Both the position numbers and the translations under genes were made by a program. 15,081 nucleotides of DNA from Lutibacter sp. (GTDB lineage: Bacteria; Bacteroidota; Bacteroidia; Flavobacteriales; Flavobacteriaceae). The stretch is taken from contig NZ_JAKIUR010000060.1 in assembly GCF_021647475.1 (NCBI RefSeq), positions 1 through 15,081 of the forward strand, read 5' to 3'. Positions 6,213-14,599 of this stretch are shown in pieces. The notes beneath the pieces were generated by a model, which was given only the letters and a program-made list of their open reading frames with translations, did no database searches and was not told where the DNA came from. Position 1 is the stretch's first letter. Each line of letters opens with the position of its first letter.

Positions 6213-7058
6213 ATGTTCCGACTTTTAAATATAGAACTTTATAAATTAAAATATAACAGAGCAAGTCGTGTTTTAATAATTATCTATTTTGCATTGCTTA
6301 CTTCCATTGCTTTAATTGCTGCTATAAAATTTGATATTGGTCCCGTAAAATTTCATTTAGCCGAACAAGGAATTTTTAATTTTCCATATATCTGGCATTT
6401 TAATACATATATGGCTTCTATTTTTAAGTTTTTTTTATTACTTGTAATAGTTTCTATGATGGCTAATGAATACAGTAACAAGACTTTAAAACAAAATTTG
6501 ATTGATGGCTTAAGTAAAAAAGAGTTTGTGCTTTCAAAGTTTTATACGGTTATTTTATTTGCTCTTATTTCAACACTTTTTGTATTTATTATTTCTCTAA
6601 TATTAGGTTATACCTATTCAGATTTTACAGAATTTTCCATTGTTTTTTCTGATTTAGATTATCTATTAGCATTTTTTGTAAAATTAGTTGGATTCTTTTC
6701 ATTCGGGCTTTTTATGGGTATTTTGGTAAAACGCTCTGCTTTTGCTGTAGGCGGAATTGTAGTCTGGTTTTTTGGAGAAAGTCTTTTTAAAGGTTATTTA
6801 TTTTGGCTGTTTAGAGATGCCACAAATACATCCGATCACGTAAATAGCATTATGCAATTTTTACCGTTGGAAGCAATGAGTAATTTAATTAAAGAACCTT
6901 TTACTCGTTTAAGTGCAGTTAAAACAGTAGCAAAACAAGTAGGTGAAAATTTATCTAAAGATTTCTCAGTACAGCCATTAGATATTTTAATTGTATTAAT
7001 ATGGACTGCAATTTTTATTTATCTATCCTATTATTTACTCAAAAAGAGAGATTTATAA
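6213..7058 (+). CDS. ABC-2 type transporter permease
   Basis: This 281-residue membrane protein has six hydrophobic segments, at about 19-38, 68-84, 110-133, 150-172, 176-199 and 255-276. After helix 2 it carries the ABC-2 cytoplasmic motif ANEYSNKTLKQNLIDGLSKK (84-103), typical of BcrB/lantibiotic-immunity-like permeases, which form homodimers with two ATPase subunits. A periplasmic or interfacial loop of about 55 residues separates helices 5 and 6. It begins one base after the ATPase stop codon and ends 22 bp before palindromic repeat copy 2, so transcription of the exporter unit probably ends at or in that repeat. Export of a peptide, antibiotic or lipid is the usual role in this family; nothing here fixes the substrate. 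Confidence 0.87.
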   Translation: MFRLLNIELYKLKYNRASRVLIIIYFALLTSIALIAAIKFDIGPVKFHLAEQGIFNFPYIWHFNTYMASIFKFFLLLVIVSMMANEYSNKTLKQNLIDGLSKKEFVLSKFYTVILFALISTLFVFIISLILGYTYSDFTEFSIVFSDLDYLLAFFVKLVGFFSFGLFMGILVKRSAFAVGGIVVWFFGESLFKGYLFWLFRDATNTSDHVNSIMQFLPLEAMSNLIKEPFTRLSAVKTVAKQVGENLSKDFSVQPLDILIVLIWTAIFIYLSYYLLKKRDL

Positions 7059-7080
7059 ACAAGTGCCATTTTATTAAATA

Positions 7081-7264
7081 TACTCGTTGTGTATTTTAAC
7101 TTTTTAAACATCCTGTTACGTCTGTTCGAGTAATTTTTGATAAAAAATTGTATCGAGAACGATGGTCTCTAACTAAAAAACCTATTCTCGATACTAATTT
7201 TAAGCCTAAAAAGGCTAAAATTCACTCGAATTGACGAAATTTTATCATAATGCACAACGGGTTA
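7081..7264. repeat. Cloverleaf-like palindromic element, copy 2 (uninterrupted)
   Basis: This copy is in the same orientation as copy 1. The left 50 bp match copy 1 at 40 of 50 positions, and two blocks are identical: 7131-7159 with 4019-4047, and 7185-7242 with 4070-4127. The loop of the central hairpin (7160-7184) has diverged while its 10-bp stem arms (7150-7159, 7185-7194) have not. The ends tactcgttgt and acaacgggtta are inverted, the right one with one extra base. The 7-bp direct repeat ttaaata (7074-7080 and 7262-7268) flanks it; part of the right copy may belong to the terminal repeat. It lies between the ABC permease and a T9SS protein gene, with no open reading frame of its own. Confidence 0.75.
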
Positions 7265-7276
7265 AATACTTATTAC

Positions 7277-7284
7277 TATTTTTG
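7277..7284 (+). promoter_or_regulatory. -7 box (TAnnTTTG) for the first T9SS protein gene
   Basis: tatttttg fits TAnnTTTG exactly, 23 bp before the ATG at 7308 and 12 bp beyond the end of palindromic repeat copy 2. There is no TTG at -33; that position falls within the repeat's right terminus, so the repeat now forms the upstream half of this promoter region. Confidence 0.45.
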
Positions 7285-7307
7285 AAATCTAATAATTTTT
7301 ATTCTAG

Positions 7308-9776
7308 ATGAAAAAAATACTTGGGCTACTTATAGCATTAAACTCTTTATTTATTTCTGGTCAAAATGATTGTTCTGATGCCATCATTGTTTGTGGTAAT
7401 AGTGGTTACCAAGACCTATCGGTAACTGGATTTGGGGTCCAGGAATTAAACAACTCTAATGTTTGTTCAAGTAAAGAAAATAACAGTATCTGGTTTAAAT
7501 TAACAATTAACACAAGTGGCACACTAGGATTTACATTAACACCTACCTCTAATTCTATTTATGAAGATTTTGATTTTTTTGTTTTTGGCCCTGATGTAAG
7601 TTGTGGTAACATAGGACAAGCTATTAGATGTTCTACAACAAATCCATTTGCTGCAGGACAAGGCAATAACCTAACAGGTATGAATGGGACGGAAACAGAC
7701 ACATCCGAAGGTCCAGGTACAGATGGAAATAGTTTTATAAAATGGTTGGATGTTGTTGCTGGACAATCCTATTTTTTAGTTGTTGACAGACCTGTTGGAA
7801 CTAGTAATTTTAGTATAGAATGGACAGGAACTGCAACATTTAATCAGCAACCTACTTTTGACAACCTAACACCTGAAACACTAAATATTGAACAATGCGA
7901 TACTGATAGTATATTAGATGGAATATCAACTTTTGACTTAACTGTAAATGATAATATTGCTATTGGAACTCAAAATAATGTTGAAATTACCTATCATACC
8001 TCCAATAATGATGCTATTTTAGGTGAAAATAAAATTACAACACCTCAAGCTTATCAAAATACAATTAATCCTCAAATTATATATGTCAGATTAACCAATA
8101 CAGTCACTCAATGCTATACTACTGCTAAATTTACACTTACTGTAAGTTCTATCATTTTAGGTACACCTATTACATTAACAGCATGTGATCCAAATAATAC
8201 TGGTTTTTATAACTTCGATTTAACACAAAATGATGTGAATTTAGTATCAGATATTGCGAATTATACAATTTCTTATTTTGATAATGAAACGGATGCTTTG
8301 ACTAATAATTTTCTAAATAAACTTCCATCCAATTACACCAACAAAGTTGCTTACGCTTCTGAAAAAATTTGGGTGAGAGTTGAAAACAATAATACGGGTT
8401 GTTATAACATTTCGTCATTTGATATTGAGGTTTATTCAAAACCTATAGTAAATCCAACATTTACTTTTAAACAATGTGATGAAGATGGAACTTTAGATGG
8501 TTTTACTGATTTTAATTTAAACGAAGCAAACACGTATTTAACAAACAATAATACTGCTTTAAATGTAACTTATTATGCTAGTTCAACAGATGCTGAATCT
8601 GGAAGTAATGTCATAATTCCATTCCCTTTTTCCAACAAAACTCAACGTACGGTTTATGCACGAATAGAAAATGCAAATGGTTGTTACCGAATTGCTCAAG
8701 TAGATTTATTAGTTTCTTCCACACATTTCCCAATTGGATATTTAAAAAAAGTTACTGTTTGTGATACCGATGATGTAAACGATGGAACTTCAACCTTTAT
8801 TTTAGCTAATAATGATGCTGATATCATCAACCTATTTCCTACAGGTCAAAATTTATCAGTTTCCTATTATAGAAATTTAAACGATGTTCAATTAGAACAA
8901 AATGAAATAGATAAAATTAATCCTTACAGTAATGAAGTTGCCGAAAACCAAACTATTTATGTTAGGGTAGAAAGTGAAGATAATGGTGCTTGTTTTGGAC
9001 TAGGTCCACATTTACAATTAATTGTTAATAAAAGGCCTGAATTTGAGCTAGATAGTACTACAATATACTGCCAAAATCTAGCACCAATAATTATAAGTCC
9101 TTATAACCAAAAAGGAAATTATACCTACGAATGGTACAACTCAAATGGTGATTTATTTAGCACTTCACAAAATGCTGTTATTTCATCCGAAGGATTGTAC
9201 ACGGTTTATGCAACATCTATTTATGGATGTGAATCATTTCCAAAAACCATTCAGGTAAACCCATCAATAATAGCAACTATTACCCAAAATAACATTACAG
9301 TAATAGATGATACTGCAAATAACTCCATTACCATAAACACTTCAAATTTAGGAATTGGAGATTATGAATTTGCTCTAGATGAAATATCTGGGTTTTACCA
9401 AAATGACCCTGTTTTTACCAATGTTGCTCCAGGAATTCACACCATTTATATTCAGGATAAAAATAACTGTGGAATTGCTCAAATTGATGTTTCTGTAATT
9501 GGTTATCCTAAATTTTTTACGCCAAACAACGATGGCATAAATGATACTTGGAAAGTTTTAGGCGTTGATAAACATTTCTACCCAAATTCTAATATTTATA
9601 TTTTTGATAGATTTGGGAAATTAATCATTCAAATTGATCCAAAAAGTGAAGGTTGGAATGGTACTTTTAACGGTCAATATTTACCTGCTTCCGACTATTG
9701 GTTTTCTGTTGAGCTTATTGATTATGCAGGTAATATCAAAATCCGAAAAGGACATTTTAGTTTGATTAGACGCTAA
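7308..9776 (+). CDS. Secreted T9SS type B sorting-domain protein with four ~96-residue CDxD repeats
   Basis: This 822-residue protein has a signal peptide (about 1-18, cleavage before Gln19). Residues 20-176 form a beta-rich head with paired cysteines and the pattern SIWFKL...DFDFFVFGPD...YFLVVDRP, resembling a PPC/CUB-like carbohydrate-binding or jelly-roll domain. Four repeats then start at Cys197, Cys293, Cys390 and Cys485 (spacing 96, 97 and 95). Most start with CDxDxxxDGxxxF and all end near a VRVEN..GCY-type strand; the acidic loop resembles a calcium site. An Ig-like region (about 580-730) leads to the C-terminal T9SS type B domain (736-822: FFTPNNDGINDTWKV, IYIFDRFGKL, GWNGTFNGQ.LPASDYWF, GHFSLIRR). 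Such proteins cross the outer membrane through the gliding/T9SS machinery and stay on the surface or are released. An adhesin-like role is likely, the ligand unknown. A tandem relative follows 90 bp downstream. Confidence 0.85.
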   Translation: MKKILGLLIALNSLFISGQNDCSDAIIVCGNSGYQDLSVTGFGVQELNNSNVCSSKENNSIWFKLTINTSGTLGFTLTPTSNSIYEDFDFFVFGPDVSCGNIGQAIRCSTTNPFAAGQGNNLTGMNGTETDTSEGPGTDGNSFIKWLDVVAGQSYFLVVDRPVGTSNFSIEWTGTATFNQQPTFDNLTPETLNIEQCDTDSILDGISTFDLTVNDNIAIGTQNNVEITYHTSNNDAILGENKITTPQAYQNTINPQIIYVRLTNTVTQCYTTAKFTLTVSSIILGTPITLTACDPNNTGFYNFDLTQNDVNLVSDIANYTISYFDNETDALTNNFLNKLPSNYTNKVAYASEKIWVRVENNNTGCYNISSFDIEVYSKPIVNPTFTFKQCDEDGTLDGFTDFNLNEANTYLTNNNTALNVTYYASSTDAESGSNVIIPFPFSNKTQRTVYARIENANGCYRIAQVDLLVSSTHFPIGYLKKVTVCDTDDVNDGTSTFILANNDADIINLFPTGQNLSVSYYRNLNDVQLEQNEIDKINPYSNEVAENQTIYVRVESEDNGACFGLGPHLQLIVNKRPEFELDSTTIYCQNLAPIIISPYNQKGNYTYEWYNSNGDLFSTSQNAVISSEGLYTVYATSIYGCESFPKTIQVNPSIIATITQNNITVIDDTANNSITINTSNLGIGDYEFALDEISGFYQNDPVFTNVAPGIHTIYIQDKNNCGIAQIDVSVIGYPKFFTPNNDGINDTWKVLGVDKHFYPNSNIYIFDRFGKLIIQIDPKSEGWNGTFNGQYLPASDYWFSVELIDYAGNIKIRKGHFSLIRR

Positions 9777-9866
9777 TTTCTACAATATATAGTGTTTTTT
9801 AAGGTTATAAATTATTATAAATAAGAGATTTATAGTATATTTAACCTAAATACATTCCTTATTACT

Positions 9867-12581
9867 ATGAAAAGAATTGTATTTTTTTGGATTATTCTTT
9901 TGCCTATTTTGTCATTCTCACAAAAAGAAGCTGCTTTTTGGTATTTTGGACAAAATGCTGGACTAGATTTTAATTCTGGAACTCCCGTAGTTCTTACCAA
10001 TGGTAAATTATCAACTCTTGAGGGCTGTGCGACCATAAGTGATGCTACAGGTAATTTATTATTTTATACTGATGGAGTTAAGGTTTGGGATAAAACTGGT
10101 ACAATTATGCCCAATGGAACAGGATTATTAGGAAATACTTCTAGTACCCAATCTGCCATTATTACTCCAAAACCAAATAATCCAAATCAATTTTATATAT
10201 TTAGTGTTGACCAAAGAACTGCTCTTTCTGCACTATCAACCAATGGAATAAATTATTCATTAGTTGATATGTCTTTAAATGGCGGTTTAGGTGATCTTGT
10301 AACTAGTCAAAAAGATATTAATTTAGTTTCTCAAGCTTATGAAAAAATAACTGCCGTTAAAAATAACAATAACAATTCTATATGGATTATTACTTTTATT
10401 CAAAATCAATTCTTAGCTTGGTTAGTAGATGCGGCGGGGGTTAATCTAACTCCTGTAACTTCAACAGTTTCATTTGCAGCAGATTCTCGTGGTTATCTTA
10501 AAATATCTCCAGATGGTAACAAAATTGCCTGTGCCAATTTCGGCAATACGCATAGTATGATGCTTTATGATTTTGATGCAACAACAGGTATAGTTAGCAA
10601 CGAACAAGAACTAACTTTTGATGACACCAATGATATTCCTTACGGAGTTGAGTTTTCAACACAAAGCAGAAAATTATACGTTACCACAAGTCAATTAAAG
10701 ATTAATGATCATATGCCTCCAGGGAAATTATATCAATTTGATTTAATGAATGGCAATAATAGAACTTTAATTCATACCTCTAATATTAATACAAGAGGTG
10801 CAGTTCAACTTGCTATTGATGGAAAAATATACAGAGCACTATCTATTTCAGGAGCTTCACAAGTTGGCACTAAATTTTTAGGAATCATTAATAAACCTGA
10901 AGCAGATGGATTGGCTTGTAATTACGAACATAATAAATTAGATATAAGTGCTGGTGATCCAAACAGAAAAGTTGTTGAAGGCTTGCCTCCTTTTATTCAA
11001 TCTTATTTTTTAGAACCTTCTATTTCTGCTAATAATGTTTGTTTAGGAGATGTTACTCAATTCAATTTAAGTTCTTCTACCACTCCAACAAGCATTACTT
11101 GGGGTTTTGGTGACCCAACTTCTGGTACAAATAACACTTCAACTCTAGAAAATCCAACTCATATTTTTACCTCTTCAGGAGTTTTTACGGTTACTGCTAC
11201 AGTTACCATTGGGGTTAATACCAGTATTTTAACTTTAGATATTACTATTTATGATTTACCTGTAGTAACTTCTCCTGTAACGCTGACAAAATGTGATGAT
11301 AATTTAGACGGAATAGAAGATTTTAATTTAAATGATGCTAATGCTTTAATTTCATCAGAAAGTCCATTACCAATATTTACTTATTTTTTAACTGAGACTG
11401 ATGCAATTGCCAATATAAATACAATAGTAAATCCAACTGCATTTTCAAATAATACACAATCAACTGTGTGGGCAAGAATTGAAAATGCAGTAGGCTGTTT
11501 TACTACTGCTCAAGTAGATTTAAAAGTAATTTCTATCGATATTCCTAATGCATTTATGCTTACCTATAATCAATGTGATGATTTAACTGATGAAGATGAC
11601 ACCAACGGTTTAACTACTTTCGATTTTAGTACTGCCACAAATCAGGTTTTAAATGCGTTATTGCCAGTTGCTAATTTAACTGTTGCCTACTATGAAACAT
11701 TAGCAGATGCTTTTGCTGAAACTAATGCCATTAATCCTTCAAATTACACAAATACTACTGCTTTTACCCAGCAAATTGTAGTGAGAGTTGATAAAACTAC
11801 GGATACTTGTTTCGGGTTAGGATTTCATATTACTTTAAATGTTACACCAGTTCCCATTTTTGATCTTAATCCTAATATAACACTATGCTTAAGTTCTTCA
11901 AGTGCTACTATCGGAGTAGAAAATCCAACTGATAATTATGATTATTTATGGACAGATAGTAGCGGAAATACTATTGGTAACACACCACAAATTAATGTTG
12001 ATACTGAAGATACCTATACGGTTACTGCTACAGATACAAATGGAAATAATTGTCAAACTTCAAAAGATATTCAGGTAATTGCTTCTCCTATTTTACCTCT
12101 TCCAAATTTTGGATTAAATAATCTTGAAATTATTGATAATACATCCAATAACAGTATAACAGTAAATACAAATAATTTACCTTCAAGCAATTATGAGTTT
12201 TCCTTAGATTCTGATATTTTTCAAACCAACAATGTTTTTCAAACTGTTTCTGGAGGATTACACACTGTTAAAATTAGAGATATTGAAAATTGTTTAGAAG
12301 CTAGTGTCCAAGTAAATTTAATTAGCATTCCTAATTTCTTTACTCCTAATAACGACGGTTCAAATGATACTTGGCAAGTTACTGGTATTGACAATCAGCC
12401 AAATACCAAAATATATGTTTTTGATAGATTTGGTAAATTAATTGCCATTTTAAATCCATTAGGAAATGGTTGGAATGGTTTGTACAAAGGAAACCCTTTA
12501 CCTTCAACAGATTATTGGTATAAAGTTGAACTAGAAGACGGTAGAGTATTACGTGGTCATTTTAGTTTAATTAGAAAGTAA
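9867..12581 (+). CDS. Secreted T9SS type B sorting-domain protein with beta-propeller-like head and PKD domain
   Basis: This 904-residue protein has a signal peptide (1-18, ending LSFS before Gln19). Residues 20-380 form a beta-propeller-like head with the signatures AAFWYFGQNAGLDF, EGCATISDATGNLLFYTDG and STQSAIITPKPNN. A PKD domain follows at about 385-462 (WGFGD...NPTHIFTSSGVFTVTATV). Two CDxD-type repeats start at Cys476 and Cys570. An Ig-like section (about 660-815) precedes the T9SS type B domain (823-904: FFTPNNDGSNDTWQV, VFDRFGKL, GWNGLYKGNPLPSTDYWY, GHFSLIRK). Residues from about 465 to the end are colinear with about 383 to the end of the preceding protein. The 90-bp gap before it holds no strong terminator and no exact -7 box, so cotranscription is possible. 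Role: surface or released binding protein, ligand unknown. Confidence 0.85.
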   Translation: MKRIVFFWIILLPILSFSQKEAAFWYFGQNAGLDFNSGTPVVLTNGKLSTLEGCATISDATGNLLFYTDGVKVWDKTGTIMPNGTGLLGNTSSTQSAIITPKPNNPNQFYIFSVDQRTALSALSTNGINYSLVDMSLNGGLGDLVTSQKDINLVSQAYEKITAVKNNNNNSIWIITFIQNQFLAWLVDAAGVNLTPVTSTVSFAADSRGYLKISPDGNKIACANFGNTHSMMLYDFDATTGIVSNEQELTFDDTNDIPYGVEFSTQSRKLYVTTSQLKINDHMPPGKLYQFDLMNGNNRTLIHTSNINTRGAVQLAIDGKIYRALSISGASQVGTKFLGIINKPEADGLACNYEHNKLDISAGDPNRKVVEGLPPFIQSYFLEPSISANNVCLGDVTQFNLSSSTTPTSITWGFGDPTSGTNNTSTLENPTHIFTSSGVFTVTATVTIGVNTSILTLDITIYDLPVVTSPVTLTKCDDNLDGIEDFNLNDANALISSESPLPIFTYFLTETDAIANINTIVNPTAFSNNTQSTVWARIENAVGCFTTAQVDLKVISIDIPNAFMLTYNQCDDLTDEDDTNGLTTFDFSTATNQVLNALLPVANLTVAYYETLADAFAETNAINPSNYTNTTAFTQQIVVRVDKTTDTCFGLGFHITLNVTPVPIFDLNPNITLCLSSSSATIGVENPTDNYDYLWTDSSGNTIGNTPQINVDTEDTYTVTATDTNGNNCQTSKDIQVIASPILPLPNFGLNNLEIIDNTSNNSITVNTNNLPSSNYEFSLDSDIFQTNNVFQTVSGGLHTVKIRDIENCLEASVQVNLISIPNFFTPNNDGSNDTWQVTGIDNQPNTKIYVFDRFGKLIAILNPLGNGWNGLYKGNPLPSTDYWYKVELEDGRVLRGHFSLIRK

Positions 12582-12598
12582 TTAAAACTAAATTAGAT

Positions 12599-12606
12599 TA
12601 CTTTTG
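12599..12606 (+). promoter_or_regulatory. -7 box (TAnnTTTG) directly before uvrB
   Basis: tacttttg is an exact TAnnTTTG match ending only 4 bases before the uvrB ATG at 12611. If used, transcription would begin at or almost at the ATG, giving a leaderless mRNA. No TTG is visible at -33. The box lies in the 29-bp gap after the T9SS gene, so read-through from that gene could also supply uvrB. Confidence 0.45.
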
Positions 12607-12610
12607 CAAC

Positions 12611-14599
12611 ATGCAATTCAAATTAGAATCACATTTTAAACCTACTGGTGATCAGCCTGAAGCTATTGAACAATTAGTAAATGGCATTCAATCTAATGAA
12701 AAATATCAAACTTTATTGGGTGTAACTGGTTCTGGTAAAACATTTACCGTTGCCAATGTGATTCAAAAAGTTGAAAAGCCAACCTTAATTTTAGCGCATA
12801 ATAAAACACTCGCAGCTCAATTATATTCTGAATTTAAACAGTTTTTTCCAAATAACTCGGTAGAATATTTTGTTTCGTATTACGATTACTATCAACCTGA
12901 AGCCTATCTTCCTGTAACAGGAACTTATATTGAAAAAGATTTATCTATAAATGAAGATATTGAACGATTGCGAATCAGTGCCTCTTCAGCACTACTTTCA
13001 GGAAGAAGAGATGTTATTATTGTAGCTTCTGTTTCTTGTATTTACGGAATTGGAAATCCTGTAGAATTTAAAAAGAATGTAATTTCAATTCATACAAATC
13101 AAGTACTTTCCAGAACCAAATTTTTACATCAATTAGTAGCAAGTTTATATTCCAGAACTGAAACCGAATTAAGTAGCGGTACTTTTAAAGTTAAAGGAGA
13201 TATTATCACGGTGTATCCTTCTTACGGTGAACACGCCTACAGAATTCATTTTTTTGGTGATGAAATTGAAGAAATTGAGAGTTTTGATGTTGAAAATAAT
13301 AATGTAGTTGAAAAATTTGAAGACCTTAAAATTTATCCGGCAAACCTATTTGTTACTTCACCCGATATTTTACAAAATGCCATAAAAAATATTCAGGATG
13401 ACTTGGTAAAACAATACGATTATTTTAAAGAAATCGGTAAACATTTAGAAGCAAAACGATTGAAAGAACGTACGGAATTCGATTTAGAAATGATTCGTGA
13501 ATTAGGTTATTGCAGTGGCATTGAAAACTATTCACGCTATTTAGATCAGCGTGAACCAGGTACAAGACCTTTTTGTTTACTAGATTATTTTCCTGATGAC
13601 TTTTTAATGATAATTGATGAAAGTCACGTTACCATTCCACAAGTTCATGCCATGTATGGCGGAGATAGATCTAGAAAAGAAAACTTAGTAGGTTATGGAT
13701 TCCGATTACCTGCAGCAATGGATAACAGACCTCTAAAATTTGAAGAGTTTGAAGAAATTCAAAACCAAGTAATTTATGTAAGTGCAACGCCAGCTGATTA
13801 CGAATTACAAAAAACAGAAGGTGTTTTTGTTGAGCAAGTTATCCGTCCAACCGGTTTATTAGATCCTGAAATTGAAGTTCGTCCTAGCATCAATCAAATT
13901 GATGATTTAATTGAAGAAATTCAAATTAGAGTTGAAAAAGATGAACGAACTTTAGTTACTACGCTTACCAAAAGAATGGCAGAAGAATTAACCAAATATT
14001 TAAGTCGAATTCAAATCCGTTGTAGATATATTCATTCAGATGTGGATACCTTGGAGCGTGTTGAAATTATGACCGATTTACGCAAAGGTTTGTTTGATGT
14101 ATTAATTGGAGTTAACCTTTTACGTGAAGGCTTAGATCTACCAGAAGTTTCTTTGGTTGCTATTTTAGATGCAGATAAAGAAGGTTTTTTACGCTCACAT
14201 CGTTCGCTTACACAAACTATTGGTAGAGCAGCAAGAAACGTTGAAGGAAAAGCAATTTTGTATGCTGATAAAATTACCAACAGTATGCAACTCACCATTG
14301 ATGAAACTGAACGCAGAAGAGAAAAACAAGTTGCCTATAATTTAGCTAATAACATTACGCCGACTCAAATTAAAAAAAGCATTGAAAATACCTTAGCAAA
14401 AAATACCATTTCATCATTTCATTACGATAATTCAGTTGATATGGCAGCTGAAGATGAATTACAATATCTAACTAAAGAACAAATTGATAAAAGAATTAGA
14501 GAAAAAAGAAAACAAATGGAAACGGCTGCCAAAGCATTAGATTTTATGGCTGCAGCAAAATTAAGAGATGCAATTAAAGTTTTAAAAGAATTGATTTAA
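12611..14599 (+). CDS. uvrB: UvrABC system protein B (excinuclease subunit)
   Basis: This 662-residue DNA-damage-recognition helicase subunit of nucleotide excision repair is loaded by UvrA and then recruits UvrC. Its length and architecture are standard. Walker A GVTGSGKT lies at 37-44, and the beta-hairpin that clamps damaged DNA at about 90-115 (YYDYYQPEAYLP). The UvrA-interaction and insert domains follow; motif II DESH is at 336-339, motif III SATP at 391-394, motif V region GVNLLREGLDLPE at 500-512 and motif VI QTIGRAARN at 535-543. A C-terminal UVR coiled-coil (about 617-662: IDKRIREKRKQME, LDFMAAAKLRDAIK) binds UvrC. No missing catalytic residue or frame break is seen. The ATG is chosen because MQFKLESHFKPTGDQPEAIE is the canonical UvrB opening. 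The SOS (LexA) box known for proteobacterial uvrB is not evident upstream. Confidence 0.97.
   Translation: MQFKLESHFKPTGDQPEAIEQLVNGIQSNEKYQTLLGVTGSGKTFTVANVIQKVEKPTLILAHNKTLAAQLYSEFKQFFPNNSVEYFVSYYDYYQPEAYLPVTGTYIEKDLSINEDIERLRISASSALLSGRRDVIIVASVSCIYGIGNPVEFKKNVISIHTNQVLSRTKFLHQLVASLYSRTETELSSGTFKVKGDIITVYPSYGEHAYRIHFFGDEIEEIESFDVENNNVVEKFEDLKIYPANLFVTSPDILQNAIKNIQDDLVKQYDYFKEIGKHLEAKRLKERTEFDLEMIRELGYCSGIENYSRYLDQREPGTRPFCLLDYFPDDFLMIIDESHVTIPQVHAMYGGDRSRKENLVGYGFRLPAAMDNRPLKFEEFEEIQNQVIYVSATPADYELQKTEGVFVEQVIRPTGLLDPEIEVRPSINQIDDLIEEIQIRVEKDERTLVTTLTKRMAEELTKYLSRIQIRCRYIHSDVDTLERVEIMTDLRKGLFDVLIGVNLLREGLDLPEVSLVAILDADKEGFLRSHRSLTQTIGRAARNVEGKAILYADKITNSMQLTIDETERRREKQVAYNLANNITPTQIKKSIENTLAKNTISSFHYDNSVDMAAEDELQYLTKEQIDKRIREKRKQMETAAKALDFMAAAKLRDAIKVLKELI

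Noticed and set aside
3801..7264. Composite transposon bounded by the two palindromic repeats
   Set aside because: Each copy has its own different flanking direct repeat, which argues for two independent insertions rather than one composite event. No transposase is encoded between them.
9777..9866. Terminator or promoter between the two T9SS genes
   Set aside because: Only weak AT-rich inverted pairs and a one-mismatch -7 box (tatattta) are visible; neither is strong enough to call.
9830..10036. Minus-strand open frame overlapping the start of the second T9SS gene
   Set aside because: It overlaps a well-supported signal peptide and propeller-like head on the plus strand and shows no domain or composition signal of its own.
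14032..14298. Minus-strand 88-codon open frame inside uvrB
   Set aside because: It lies opposite the conserved helicase motifs V-VI of uvrB, and its serine/arginine-rich translation is typical of an antisense shadow.
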